A program made the translations under genes and the position numbers. From Burkholderiales bacterium (GTDB taxonomy: Bacteria > Pseudomonadota > Gammaproteobacteria > Burkholderiales > Ga0077523): a DNA stretch of 64,000 bases. Below, piece by piece: positions 1 to 8,156 of this stretch (its first letter is position 1; each line of letters begins with the position of its first letter). The stretch is from NCBI GenBank assembly GCA_019745565.1, contig JAIESW010000037.1, positions 1 to 64,000 on the forward strand. Reading direction: 5' to 3'. The notes beneath the pieces were generated by a model that had not been told where the DNA came from, did no database searches, and saw nothing but the letters and a program-made list of their open reading frames with translations.

Positions 1-170
1 ACGTCACTCACGCGGGCTTGAACGCGCTCGGCCTGAACGACATCGACCCGGCCACGATGCAGGAGATGGATTCCGTCAAGCACATCGCCAACATCCAGCG
101 CGTGGGTGCCGCGTATGCACAGCGGCACGTGCGGTTGACCGATTTCGGTTCCTTCGCCGCAGCGGCCTGA
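1..170 (+). CDS. C-terminal end of an unidentified protein (cut by the window edge)
   Basis: The first 170 bases continue an open frame that enters from the left and ends at a TGA at 168-170. About 55 codons are visible, with the tail ending in RLTDFGSFAAAA. I do not recognise a family from this fragment. It lies 36 bp before the secreted RidA-like gene on the same strand, so it may be the upstream member of that cluster. Confidence 0.55.
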   Translation, partial: VTHAGLNALGLNDIDPATMQEMDSVKHIANIQRVGAAYAQRHVRLTDFGSFAAAA

Positions 171-206
171 CGCTGCGGCGGTACCCTTCAGCCAGGAGAA
201 CTCCCG

Positions 207-665
207 ATGAAGCAAGCCCAAGCGGTCGCGCTGCTGTTTGCCTGTCTTTGCGGTGCCGCTCATGCGGCCGACAGCGCCCCGATCGAGTACCTCAACTCGG
301 GCAGGGTCCTGCCCACCACGCTGCCGTTCTCGGAAGCGGTCCGGGTGCGGGATACCCTGTACCTGTCGGGGCAGGTGGGCATCGTGCCCGGCACGATGAA
401 GCTGGTACCGGGCGGCATGAAGGAGGAAGCCCGCCAGACCATGGAGAACATCCGTGCCTCCCTGGAGGCCAACGGGTTCTCCATGAGCGACGTGGTCAAA
501 TGCACCGTCATGCTGGCCGACATCTCGGAGTGGGCGGCCTTCAACGAGGTGTACCGGACCTTCTTCACCGCACCGTTCCCGGCGCGCAGCGCGCTCGGGG
601 CCAACGGTCTTGCACTGGGGGCGCGCGTGGAAGTGGAGTGCATCGCCGCCGTGGCGCCGAGATAG
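207..665 (+). CDS. Secreted RidA/YjgF-family protein
   Basis: This 152-residue protein is a RidA/YjgF/YER057c-type deaminase homologue. Cytosolic RidA proteins hydrolyse reactive enamine/imine intermediates. This one has a clear signal peptide (residues 1-20, cleavage after AHA), so it should act in the periplasm. The RidA core follows: LYLSGQVG at about 51-58, the substrate-carboxylate arginine in PARSAL (R127) and the VEVEC strand with E144. Both residues conserved in active RidA enzymes are therefore present. A Shine-Dalgarno AGGAGA sits 7-8 bp before the ATG. The methyltransferase gene starts 49 bp downstream on the same strand. The substrate is unknown; exported RidA proteins have little experimental description. 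Confidence 0.85.
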   Translation: MKQAQAVALLFACLCGAAHAADSAPIEYLNSGRVLPTTLPFSEAVRVRDTLYLSGQVGIVPGTMKLVPGGMKEEARQTMENIRASLEANGFSMSDVVKCTVMLADISEWAAFNEVYRTFFTAPFPARSALGANGLALGARVEVECIAAVAPR

Positions 666-714
666 CTTTCGCCGCAGGGCGACCCTTTTCCCATCCGATA
701 TCAAGAGGAAGATC

Positions 715-1539
715 ATGACGGCTGTCGACGTCTATCGCATCACCGATCAATTGGACGGCGACACGCTGGGGGTACTGGAGACGCGACTCGAAGCGCGCGG
801 GCGCCATCCGAAGTTCCTGCACATGATGGGCGAGTATCTCGAGGGCATGGGCATCGACGGCGCCGGCAGCGTGCTGGACGTCGGGTGCGGAACCGGCGTG
901 GTGGCCCGCACCGTCGCGCGCCGGCCGGGCTTTCGGGGGCGCATCACCGGCATCGATCTCAGCCCCTCGCTGATCGCCGCGGCGCATCGTCTGGCGAAGT
1001 CGGAGGGCATCGGCGACCGGATCGACTTCCGGGCCGGCGATTCGCAGAGCCTCAAGCTGGCGGATGCCGCATTCGATGCGGTCATCGCGCACACTCTCAT
1101 CAGTCACGTGGACCATCCCCAGGCGGTGCTCGAGGAACTGGCCCGGGTCGTGAAGCCGGGCGGCATGATCGGCATTTTCGACGGTGACTACGCGTCCATC
1201 ACTTTCGGTACCGATGATCCCGAGCGCGGCCGCGCCATGGACGAAGCTATCATCGCCGCCATCGTTACCAATCCACGCGTGATGCGCGAGATGCCGCACC
1301 GATTGCGCGACGCCGGGGTGGACCTGGTCTCGTCGTACTCGTACGTGCTGGCCGAGGTGGGTGCCGCCGATTTCTGGAAACCGGGAATCCAGTCGTTCAT
1401 GAAGCTGCTGCCGAAGGCCGGTGCCGCCACGGAGGCCGAAGCGGCGGCGTGGGCGGCCGAGGTGTTGGGTCGATCGGATCGCGGTGTGTTCTTCGGGGCT
1501 TGCAACTTCTACAGCTACGTGGCGAGGAGGCGAACGTGA
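715..1539 (+). CDS. Class I SAM-dependent methyltransferase
   Basis: This 274-residue protein has the Rossmann motif I VLDVGCGTG (residues 53-61), an acidic strand end GIDLS and the VVKPGG motif of small-molecule methyltransferases (UbiE/Methyltransf_11 type). The substrate cannot be read from the sequence. The frame stays open upstream to 610, but the ATG at 715 is preferred: it follows AAGAGGAAG at a good distance, and the extension would overlap the end of the RidA-like gene. The stop overlaps the GTG of the next gene by 4 bp (GTGA), which indicates translational coupling to the membrane protein and the TIR-FGE gene. Confidence 0.85.
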   Translation: MTAVDVYRITDQLDGDTLGVLETRLEARGRHPKFLHMMGEYLEGMGIDGAGSVLDVGCGTGVVARTVARRPGFRGRITGIDLSPSLIAAAHRLAKSEGIGDRIDFRAGDSQSLKLADAAFDAVIAHTLISHVDHPQAVLEELARVVKPGGMIGIFDGDYASITFGTDDPERGRAMDEAIIAAIVTNPRVMREMPHRLRDAGVDLVSSYSYVLAEVGAADFWKPGIQSFMKLLPKAGAATEAEAAAWAAEVLGRSDRGVFFGACNFYSYVARRRT

Positions 1540-1985
1540 ACGTGATCACGCCATCGTTGCCCGAGATGTTCGGGCGTCTGTTGCGCGCGGAGGGCCAGGG
1601 CCGTTCCGCGAAGACCGTCGAGGTGTTCGGCTGGATGATTCTCGCGGAGAGCGTCGGCATCGTCTTCGTGCCGCAACTCGCGGTTGCTCTGCTCCATCTG
1701 CCGGAGATGGTCGTCCAGGCGGAGAACTATTTCCGCCTGGTCGGGCTGCTCGTCGGCGGGCTGGGCATGCTGTATGTCGCAGCGGGAAGGCTCAACGCTC
1801 AGGGCTTCGTGTTCGCATCGCTGCTCGATCGACCCCTGGTGCCGCCGGCGATGCTGATCCTGTGGCTCTGCGGCATCCTGCCCTGGCAGCTGGCGCTGGC
1901 CTTCGCGGTGCAGGACTTCGCGAGCTTCCTGTGGACCCTGAGCGCGTGGCGCGCGGAGCACCGGATGACCCTGTCCGCCGGATGA
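1536..1985 (+). CDS. Small integral membrane protein, unknown function
   Basis: This 149-residue protein has about four hydrophobic segments (near residues 30-55, 66-86, 98-120 and 120-138) and a polar N-terminus. I do not recognise the family. The start is taken as the GTG at 1536, which overlaps the upstream stop (GTGA) and follows GAGGAGG. Its own TGA overlaps the ATG of the TIR-FGE gene (ATGA). Sitting between two 4-bp overlaps, it is almost certainly translated together with its neighbours and could be the membrane partner of the TIR-FGE protein. That role is inference from position only. Confidence 0.75.
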   Translation: MNVITPSLPEMFGRLLRAEGQGRSAKTVEVFGWMILAESVGIVFVPQLAVALLHLPEMVVQAENYFRLVGLLVGGLGMLYVAAGRLNAQGFVFASLLDRPLVPPAMLILWLCGILPWQLALAFAVQDFASFLWTLSAWRAEHRMTLSAG

Positions 1986-3175
1986 AAGTTTTCCTGAGCT
2001 ACGCCTCACAGGATCGTCCCGTCGCCGAGGCCATCAACCGCGCGCTGCTGGACCAGGGCCACGACGTCTTCTTCGATCGCGACGATCTGCCGCCGGGCGA
2101 GGAATTCCACATCCGCATCCGCCGCGCCATCGAACAGTCGGACCTGTTCGTCTTCCTGGTGAGCGAGCAGGCGATCGATCCGGGCAGCTACACGCTGAAC
2201 GAGCTGGACATCGCCGAGAAGAGTCTGCGGCGCGCGTCGGGACACCTCCTGCCGGTGATGCTGCAACCCGTGGCGTTCGACCGCCTGCCGCCGTTCGTGA
2301 AGTCCGTGACCGTGCTCGAGACGCCCGGCAACGTTCCTGCTGCCGTGGCCGATGCGGTGCACCGCATCGACCTCGAACGGCGTCGGGCGCTGCTGGTCAA
2401 GGCCGGCGCGGCCGCGCTGGCGGTTCTGGTGGTGGCCGCCGGCGCCTGGTCGTACCTGTCGACGCGCAGCGCGCCGACCGAGACCACGGGCGAGGATGGC
2501 GCGCCGCTCGTGCTGGTGCCGGCCGGCAGCTTCGTCATGGGCGACGACGAGGAATCGCCGCGCCGCGAGATCTACCTCGACGCCTTCTACATCGATCGCT
2601 TCGAGGTGACGACGACGCGCTACGCCAAGTTCCTCGAGGCGACCGGATCCTCCCATCCCCCGGAGGGATGGGAGGCTCTCGATCTCAATCGCGGGAGCGA
2701 CCTACCCGTGGTGGGCGTCGACTGGAACGATGCCGCGGCCTACTGCAAATGGGCCGGGCGCCGGCTGCCCACCGATGCCGAATGGGAGAAGGCCGCTCGC
2801 GGTGCCGACGAACGTCGCTATCCCTGGGGCAACGAATCGCCCGGACCCGATCGCGCGAATTTCGAGAACACCTCGCCGGAGCCCTACGACGGCGGTCTCG
2901 CGAAGGTGGGTGGCCATCCGGCAGGCCGCAGCCCCTATGGTGTGGAAGACCTCGCCGGCAACGCCGCGGAGTGGGTCGCGGACTGGTATTCCGAGAGCTT
3001 CCGCACGGGCGACGTGCGCAATCCGAAAGGGCCGGAGAGCGGCGAGGGGCGGGTCATCCGCGGCAGCGCGCGCTTCGATCCGCCGGACCGCCTCGTGGTG
3101 ACCAAGCGCTACCAGGGCAATCCGGAGCTGCGCCGCGAGGACGTCGGGTTCCGGTGCGCGCAGGATGCGCACTAG
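1982..3175 (+). CDS. TIR domain - transmembrane helix - FGE/SUMF1-like domain fusion protein
   Basis: This 397-residue protein has three parts. Residues 1-125 are a TIR domain starting MKVFLSYASQD. It has the FDRDDL loop and a glutamate (E74, in SYTLNELD) at the position of the catalytic Glu of NAD-cleaving TIR enzymes. Residues 138-159 form one transmembrane helix. Residues 176-395 form an FGE-sulfatase/SUMF1-like domain, with LVPAGSFVMG, YCKWAGRRLPTDAEWE, YPWGNE, AGNAAEWV and GFRC. The two catalytic cysteines of true formylglycine-generating enzymes, which follow the RGGS motif, are absent: the region reads RGSARFDPPDRL. A ligand-binding or structural role is therefore more likely than catalysis. 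The predicted topology is TIR in the cytoplasm and FGE in the periplasm. The start overlaps the upstream stop by 4 bp. Immune or stress signalling is possible but unproven. Confidence 0.85.
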   Translation: MKVFLSYASQDRPVAEAINRALLDQGHDVFFDRDDLPPGEEFHIRIRRAIEQSDLFVFLVSEQAIDPGSYTLNELDIAEKSLRRASGHLLPVMLQPVAFDRLPPFVKSVTVLETPGNVPAAVADAVHRIDLERRRALLVKAGAAALAVLVVAAGAWSYLSTRSAPTETTGEDGAPLVLVPAGSFVMGDDEESPRREIYLDAFYIDRFEVTTTRYAKFLEATGSSHPPEGWEALDLNRGSDLPVVGVDWNDAAAYCKWAGRRLPTDAEWEKAARGADERRYPWGNESPGPDRANFENTSPEPYDGGLAKVGGHPAGRSPYGVEDLAGNAAEWVADWYSESFRTGDVRNPKGPESGEGRVIRGSARFDPPDRLVVTKRYQGNPELRREDVGFRCAQDAH

Positions 3176-3202
3176 CGGCTCGTCCCCAGGGAGTCACCGG
3201 GG

Positions 3203-5185
3203 ATGAGACTCCCCGACGTCCTCGTAGAGGAGGAGCGCGTCCGGCAATGGTGGTCCGCCTGGCGGGTCGACGATTTCAGCTGGAACGGCCTGGCAGCGCG
3301 TCCGATGCCGCCCAACGACGACGGCATCGGTTCCTTGCGGGACTACTGGCTCACGGATCCAGTCACGGGTGCGGTGCGCGATACCGGCACACTGACGCAA
3401 TCCGGCGAAGTGATCGCGGATCCCGCCGGGATGCTGTGGCACCTCGCCCATGTGCCGGTACGGTGGGACGACGGCACGCCGACCTGGAAGGCGGAACGCT
3501 CCCATCCGCACTGGGCGCGATTCTGGGACATCATCGCCAAGCACCTCGCAGCCGCCAATCCGACGGACGACGACGATGACCTGCTCACCACGGTGCCGCT
3601 GGACGGAGTGGTCTTCGGCGAACCGCCGCGCGGCTGGCTGTGGCACGCGCAGAGTGCGCGGCTGAATGCGAGGTTCGTTCGCTGCGCGTTCCTCGGCCGC
3701 GTGTCGTTCGGCGGCGTGCGGACGGAGACGGATCTCGGACTCGATCGCTGTCTGTTCCGGATGCCCACCAGTTTCGACAATGTCACCGTCGACGGCCGTC
3801 TCGATATCCGCCGCTGCGAGTTCCTGGCGCAGTTGACGATATCGGGTGCGAGGATCGAACACGACATGCTGTTCGAGGACTCGCACGTGGGGGGCGAACT
3901 GGCGCTGCTCGGTTCGAGAATCGGAGGGGAACTGCGCCTGTGGTCCAACGTGCTGCATGCCGTGGCTTTGTTCGACGGCGCGACGTTCGCCTCGGAGGCG
4001 CGGATCGCCTGGAATCGGTTCCTGAACATCACCAGCTTCGATCGCGTGCGGTTCCGCGGTGGCGTCGACCTCCAGCAGAATCACTACGCCGACGACGTGA
4101 CGTTCTCCGGCCGCAGCTATGGCGAGTTCCGCTGCGTCGATTGCCGCTTCGAGCAGGACGTGACGCTCGCCTTCCTGTGCTTCCACCGCGACGCCTGGTT
4201 CGCACGCTGCCGGTTCGAGGGCTACGCGCAGTTCCAGGCCGTTCGCTTCGGCAAGCGAGCGTCGTTCGTGGATTCCACGTTCGCGGTAAACCTCCGGTGC
4301 GACCGGGTGCGGTTCAGGGGCGAAACGGGGTTCGAGACCGTAGTGTTCGGCGGGTACGCCAACTTCACCGGGTGCGATTTTCCCCGTGATGCGCGCCACT
4401 ATCACGGTGCTTTCCGAGGCGCGGACTTCCGTCGCAACGCGGATTTCACCATCGACGGATTCCATGCCTGGGGCGCGTTCATCGACGCCACGTTCCAGCA
4501 GCGCCTGCTGCTGTCGGGCAAGGCCCTGCAGGACGACGCCGGCTTCGAGCAGGCCTTCGCCGCCGCCGAGCAGGCCGCGAACATGGACGCCCTGGGGGTA
4601 CGCTCCGATCTTCCGGCAGCGCTCGATCGTCGGTTCGGCGAACTCGTCGGCGCCTTCCAGGCGCTCAAGCAGGCGATGGCCCGGCAGCAGGCGCGTCTCG
4701 ACGAGCATCGCTTCTATCGGCTCGAACTGCTCGCCCGTCTGCGCATGTCGTCCACGTCGAGCGTCGAGCGCGGCATCATCCGGATCTACGATTGCGCCAG
4801 CCGTTGCGGCACGTCGTTCGTACGCCCGCTGGCCGTGCTGGGATTGCTGGTGCTGCTCTTTGCCCTCGGCTACTGGGCTGCCAGCCTGCCCGCGGGAGAG
4901 TTGCGGGCAGCAATGAACCCGTATCCACCGCGTCCGGTCGACGCGAGGCTGGTCGATGCGGTGCGTTTCTCGGTGGAGAACACGATCCAGCCCATGAGCG
5001 TGTGGAGCAAGCGCTTCACCGAGCCCGATCCGCGCGAGGCCTGGGTCCGAGGCCTGCTCAGCCCGCACGGACCGGCGGGTTACCTGGCCGTGCGCGTGGT
5101 GGCGACGTTGCAGTCACTGGTGTCGATCGCGCTGCTGTTCCTGGTGGTGCTGGGCTTCAAGCGGCACTTCCAGATGAACACCTGA
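3203..5185 (+). CDS. Large membrane protein with pentapeptide-like beta-helix repeats
   Basis: This protein has 660 residues. Residues 1-130 are polar and Trp-rich. Residues about 135-430 contain many short strands with alternating aromatic/hydrophobic residues (CAFLGRVSF, CLFRMPTSF, CEFLAQLTI, CRFEGYAQF), as expected for a degenerate pentapeptide-type right-handed beta-helix. A short helical, Gln/Ala-rich region follows (about 450-500). A hydrophobic segment lies near 548-568 and a second close to the C-terminus (VVATLQSLVSIALLFLVVL). It starts 27 bp after the TIR-FGE gene on the same strand and is probably in the same transcript. The function is unknown. The two-helix C-terminus resembles that of ion-channel-like pentapeptide proteins, but this is only a resemblance. 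Confidence 0.8.
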   Translation: MRLPDVLVEEERVRQWWSAWRVDDFSWNGLAARPMPPNDDGIGSLRDYWLTDPVTGAVRDTGTLTQSGEVIADPAGMLWHLAHVPVRWDDGTPTWKAERSHPHWARFWDIIAKHLAAANPTDDDDDLLTTVPLDGVVFGEPPRGWLWHAQSARLNARFVRCAFLGRVSFGGVRTETDLGLDRCLFRMPTSFDNVTVDGRLDIRRCEFLAQLTISGARIEHDMLFEDSHVGGELALLGSRIGGELRLWSNVLHAVALFDGATFASEARIAWNRFLNITSFDRVRFRGGVDLQQNHYADDVTFSGRSYGEFRCVDCRFEQDVTLAFLCFHRDAWFARCRFEGYAQFQAVRFGKRASFVDSTFAVNLRCDRVRFRGETGFETVVFGGYANFTGCDFPRDARHYHGAFRGADFRRNADFTIDGFHAWGAFIDATFQQRLLLSGKALQDDAGFEQAFAAAEQAANMDALGVRSDLPAALDRRFGELVGAFQALKQAMARQQARLDEHRFYRLELLARLRMSSTSSVERGIIRIYDCASRCGTSFVRPLAVLGLLVLLFALGYWAASLPAGELRAAMNPYPPRPVDARLVDAVRFSVENTIQPMSVWSKRFTEPDPREAWVRGLLSPHGPAGYLAVRVVATLQSLVSIALLFLVVLGFKRHFQMNT

Positions 5186-5187
5186 CG

Positions 5188-6468
5188 CTAGAGGAACAAT
5201 CCTGGCAGCCACAGCACGGTCTGCGGCCACACCGACACGATCGCGATCACCGCGATGAAGCTCACGTAGAAGGGCAGCGACGCGACGATCGCGCTTTCGT
5301 AGCTGACACCGGCTATGCGGGCCGTGGTCATCAAGGACATGCCCACGGGCGGCGTGATGTTGCCGACGTTGAGCGTGAGGATCATCACCATGGCGAAGTG
5401 CAGCGGGTCGAAGCCGAGCTGCGTCATCGCGGGGGCCAGCACGGGTGCCAGGATGACCAGCGCCGGCAGCACGTCCACCATGGTGCCGACCACGAGCAGC
5501 AGCAGGTTGACCATCAGGATCTGCACCAGCGGGTTGGTGCTGAAACCCGCGATCAGTTCGGCCGCCTGGCGCGTGATGCCCGAGCGCGCGACGAACCAGC
5601 CCAGCACGGTGGACGTGCTGAGCAGGAAGAACACGACGCCGGACAGCTTCACCGTGGTGACGAGCGCCTCGATGATCTTGCGTACCGTGAGGGTGCGATA
5701 GAGGAACAGTCCGATGGCGGTGGCGTAGACGGCGGCGAAGGCCGAGGCTTCGGTGACGGTGGTCCAGCCGGCCAGGATGCCGCCCAGGATGATCACGGGC
5801 ACCAGCAGCGCCGGTACCGTGGGCAGGAAGCGGCGCAGCGCGAGTGCGAAGCTCGCCTGGCCATGCACGGGAAAGCCGCGGCGCCACGCGAGCCAGAAGC
5901 TCATCGCCAGCAGTGCACCGGCGAGCAGCAGTCCGGGGATGATCCCGCCGATGAAGAGCGAGATCACCGAGACGTTGTAGAGCATGGTCGCGTACACCAC
6001 CATCACGATGCTGGGCGGGATGATCGGGCCCATCACCGAAGCGCAGGCGGTCACGGCGGCGGCGTAGGCGGCGGGGTAGCCTTCCTTCTTCATCGCCGGG
6101 ATCAGCAGCTTGCCGATCGCCACGGCGTCGGTGATCGCCGCTCCCGTGAGACCCGAGAAGAACAGGCTCGTCGTGATGTTGACGTGGCTCAGCGCGCCGC
6201 GCACTCGGCCGAGCAGCGCGTTGTTGAAGTCGATCAGCTTCTGCGTGAGGCCGGCGTGGTTCATCAGCTCCGCCGTGAAGATGAAGTACGGGATCGCCAT
6301 CAGCAGGAAGCCGCTGACCCCCGAGAACATGCGGTCCGCCACCACTTCGAGGAACTCCAGCCCGCCGATGGAGACGGCGCCCGCCAGCCCTGAGAACAGC
6401 ATCACCAGCGCGATGGGCGCGCCGAGGAGCAGGACGACGATGAAGACGGCAAGTGCGGCGGCCATCAA
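5188..6468 (-). CDS. dctM: TRAP transporter large permease (DctM family)
   Basis: This 426-residue protein is hydrophobic throughout and has the usual length of DctM, the ion-coupled translocation subunit of tripartite C4-dicarboxylate-type transporters. Family features include the N-terminal LLLGAPIALVM, FSGLTGAAITDAVAIG and NVGNITPPVGMSL. It is the last gene of a P-Q-M operon, and its start overlaps the end of dctQ by 4 bp. The stop lies 2 bp from the convergent membrane-protein gene. The substrate, presumably an organic acid, cannot be deduced. Confidence 0.92.
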   Translation of the reverse strand: MMAAALAVFIVVLLLGAPIALVMLFSGLAGAVSIGGLEFLEVVADRMFSGVSGFLLMAIPYFIFTAELMNHAGLTQKLIDFNNALLGRVRGALSHVNITTSLFFSGLTGAAITDAVAIGKLLIPAMKKEGYPAAYAAAVTACASVMGPIIPPSIVMVVYATMLYNVSVISLFIGGIIPGLLLAGALLAMSFWLAWRRGFPVHGQASFALALRRFLPTVPALLVPVIILGGILAGWTTVTEASAFAAVYATAIGLFLYRTLTVRKIIEALVTTVKLSGVVFFLLSTSTVLGWFVARSGITRQAAELIAGFSTNPLVQILMVNLLLLVVGTMVDVLPALVILAPVLAPAMTQLGFDPLHFAMVMILTLNVGNITPPVGMSLMTTARIAGVSYESAIVASLPFYVSFIAVIAIVSVWPQTVLWLPGLFL

Positions 6469-6962
6469 TCCTCTCCCAGGTCCACCGGCGGTGCTTCGAT
6501 GAGGCGCACGCCGTCCGCCAGATGTACCAGCAGGACGGCGCCGGACACCGGGATGCAGGCGGCGACCCAGCGGCCGTGGATGCGGATCTGGTCCGACACC
6601 ATGTAGTACTGGTTAGACCCGAGGAAGAAGTCCCAACCGAACCACAGCAACAGCAGCGCGAACAGGCCGATCAGTCCGACGCTTGCCCATTGCATCGCGC
6701 GGGTGAGCGCTGCCGGCACCAGGCCCAGCAGCAGGTTCATGTTGACGTGCTCGCCGCCCTTGAACGCGATGGTGATGGAGAGCATGCCGATCCAGGGCAC
6801 GAACAGGCGCGCGAGCGAGTAGGTCCAGCTCAGTGCCTCGCCCGTGCCCATCATGTAGAAGAAGCCGATGAACGAGATCGTGAGCATCGCGATCACGCAC
6901 GCGACGCAGAACGCGATCGCCGCATGGTTGAGCGCGTCGCTCAGACGCCGGAGGAACGCCAT
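6465..6962 (-). CDS. dctQ: TRAP transporter small permease (DctQ family)
   Basis: This 165-residue protein has four predicted transmembrane helices and the DctQ layout: an FLRRLSDALNHA N-terminus, a middle Trp-rich segment (TYSLARLFVPWIGML) and GGEHVNMNLLLG. DctQ forms the membrane complex with DctM. It lies 10 bp after dctP and overlaps dctM by 4 bp. Confidence 0.9.
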   Translation of the reverse strand: MAFLRRLSDALNHAAIAFCVACVIAMLTISFIGFFYMMGTGEALSWTYSLARLFVPWIGMLSITIAFKGGEHVNMNLLLGLVPAALTRAMQWASVGLIGLFALLLLWFGWDFFLGSNQYYMVSDQIRIHGRWVAACIPVSGAVLLVHLADGVRLIEAPPVDLGED

Positions 6963-6972
6963 CGCGATGCGG

Positions 6973-8043
6973 TTACTGCCCGTAGCGCTTCGCGTCGACC
7001 GCGCTCACTTCCTTCTCGATGCGGGCCACCTCGGCCCAGAGCTGGTCCACCAGTTTGACGTCGATGCCGAAGTCCTTCGTGACCCATTGTTTCCATGCGG
7101 GGCGCGCGACGGCGGCCATGCGGTCGCGCTCGGTCTTGGTGAGGATCCAGCACTGCTTGAACTTCTTGCACGAAACATCCCAGCCGGTGGCGGCGGCCAG
7201 CACCGCGATACCGTGCGAGACCTGGGTGCTTTCGCGCGCCGCCTCCACCACGATCTGCCGATACTCGGGCGGGAGCGACTGGTACCACTTGTCGCTCATC
7301 ATCCAGGAGATGGTGTTGTAGACGTGGCCGCTCCAGGTCGTGTACTGGTTTACTTCCCACAGCTTGAACGCGAGGCTGATGCCCGGCGCGTTGAACTGAC
7401 CGTCGGCCAGGCCGGTGCCGAGTGCCGTAAGCACTTCGCCCCAGGGCAACGGTGTGGCGGAGGCACCCAGCGCCTTCATGGTGGCGACGTGGGCCGGATT
7501 CTCTTCCACGCGGATCTTGAGGCCCTTCAGGTCGTCGACGGTCTTGATGAGCCGCTTGTTGTTGGTGAAGGCGACGAAGCCGCCACCGTCGTCCAGCGTG
7601 CCGAGGTAGCGCAGGCCGCTTGCCTTCAACGCGCCGCGCATGAAGTTGGCGTGCCACTCGCCGTCGAAATAGGCGCGGGCCACGTGGTAGTTGGGAAACA
7701 GAAATGGCGTGGTGACGATCTGGTAGGCGGGAAAGAACGACGACATCGCCCCCGAGGAGATGAGAGTCGCCTGCACCGTCTTGCCGGCCTGGGCCTGCTT
7801 GGCGGTCTCCACTTCGGAACCTAGCTGGCCGTTGCCGAACACCTGCACGTCGATGTCCCCGCCGGTGCGCGCCTCCACCATGGACTCGAAATGCTTCATG
7901 GCCGGATGCATCTCGTTGTTGGTCCAGTCCTCCGGCCCCATGTGGCTGATGACCATGGTGTACCTGGCGGCGTACGCGGGCGTCATGAACGGCGCGGCGC
8001 ATGCGAGCACGGCGGCAAGGACGGCGATTCCCCGCTGCTTCAT
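6973..8043 (-). CDS. dctP: TRAP transporter periplasmic solute-binding protein (DctP family)
   Basis: This 356-residue extracytoplasmic binding protein starts with a signal peptide (residues 1-25, cleavage after AYA). The substrate-carboxylate arginine of the family sits in LKGLKIRVEENP (R178), followed by the LPWGEVLTALGTGLADGQ block typical of DctP. The frame extends 18 codons upstream, but the ATG at 8043 is chosen because it follows GGGAGGGGAG and opens directly into the signal peptide. It is the first gene of the dctPQM operon. R178 suggests a carboxylate ligand; the exact solute is unknown. Confidence 0.92.
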   Translation of the reverse strand: MKQRGIAVLAAVLACAAPFMTPAYAARYTMVISHMGPEDWTNNEMHPAMKHFESMVEARTGGDIDVQVFGNGQLGSEVETAKQAQAGKTVQATLISSGAMSSFFPAYQIVTTPFLFPNYHVARAYFDGEWHANFMRGALKASGLRYLGTLDDGGGFVAFTNNKRLIKTVDDLKGLKIRVEENPAHVATMKALGASATPLPWGEVLTALGTGLADGQFNAPGISLAFKLWEVNQYTTWSGHVYNTISWMMSDKWYQSLPPEYRQIVVEAARESTQVSHGIAVLAAATGWDVSCKKFKQCWILTKTERDRMAAVARPAWKQWVTKDFGIDVKLVDQLWAEVARIEKEVSAVDAKRYGQ

Positions 8044-8156
8044 GTCTCCCCTCCCGGAAGCGTCGACGGTGGCGTCAGGCACGATTGAAACACACATCGC
8101 GCCGCGACCGGCATCCGGGGGGAGCGGCCGGACGGGCGGCGCGGTACTACACTGCG

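Noticed and set aside
610..714. Methyltransferase start at 610
   Set aside because: It would overlap the end of the RidA-like gene and has no ribosome binding site. The ATG at 715 has one.
1982..3175. TIR-FGE protein as a formylglycine-generating enzyme for a sulfatase
   Set aside because: No sulfatase is nearby and the catalytic cysteine pair is missing.
3194..5068. Open frame of 624 codons on the minus strand
   Set aside because: It is antisense to the pentapeptide-like gene, which has the better start and membrane helices.
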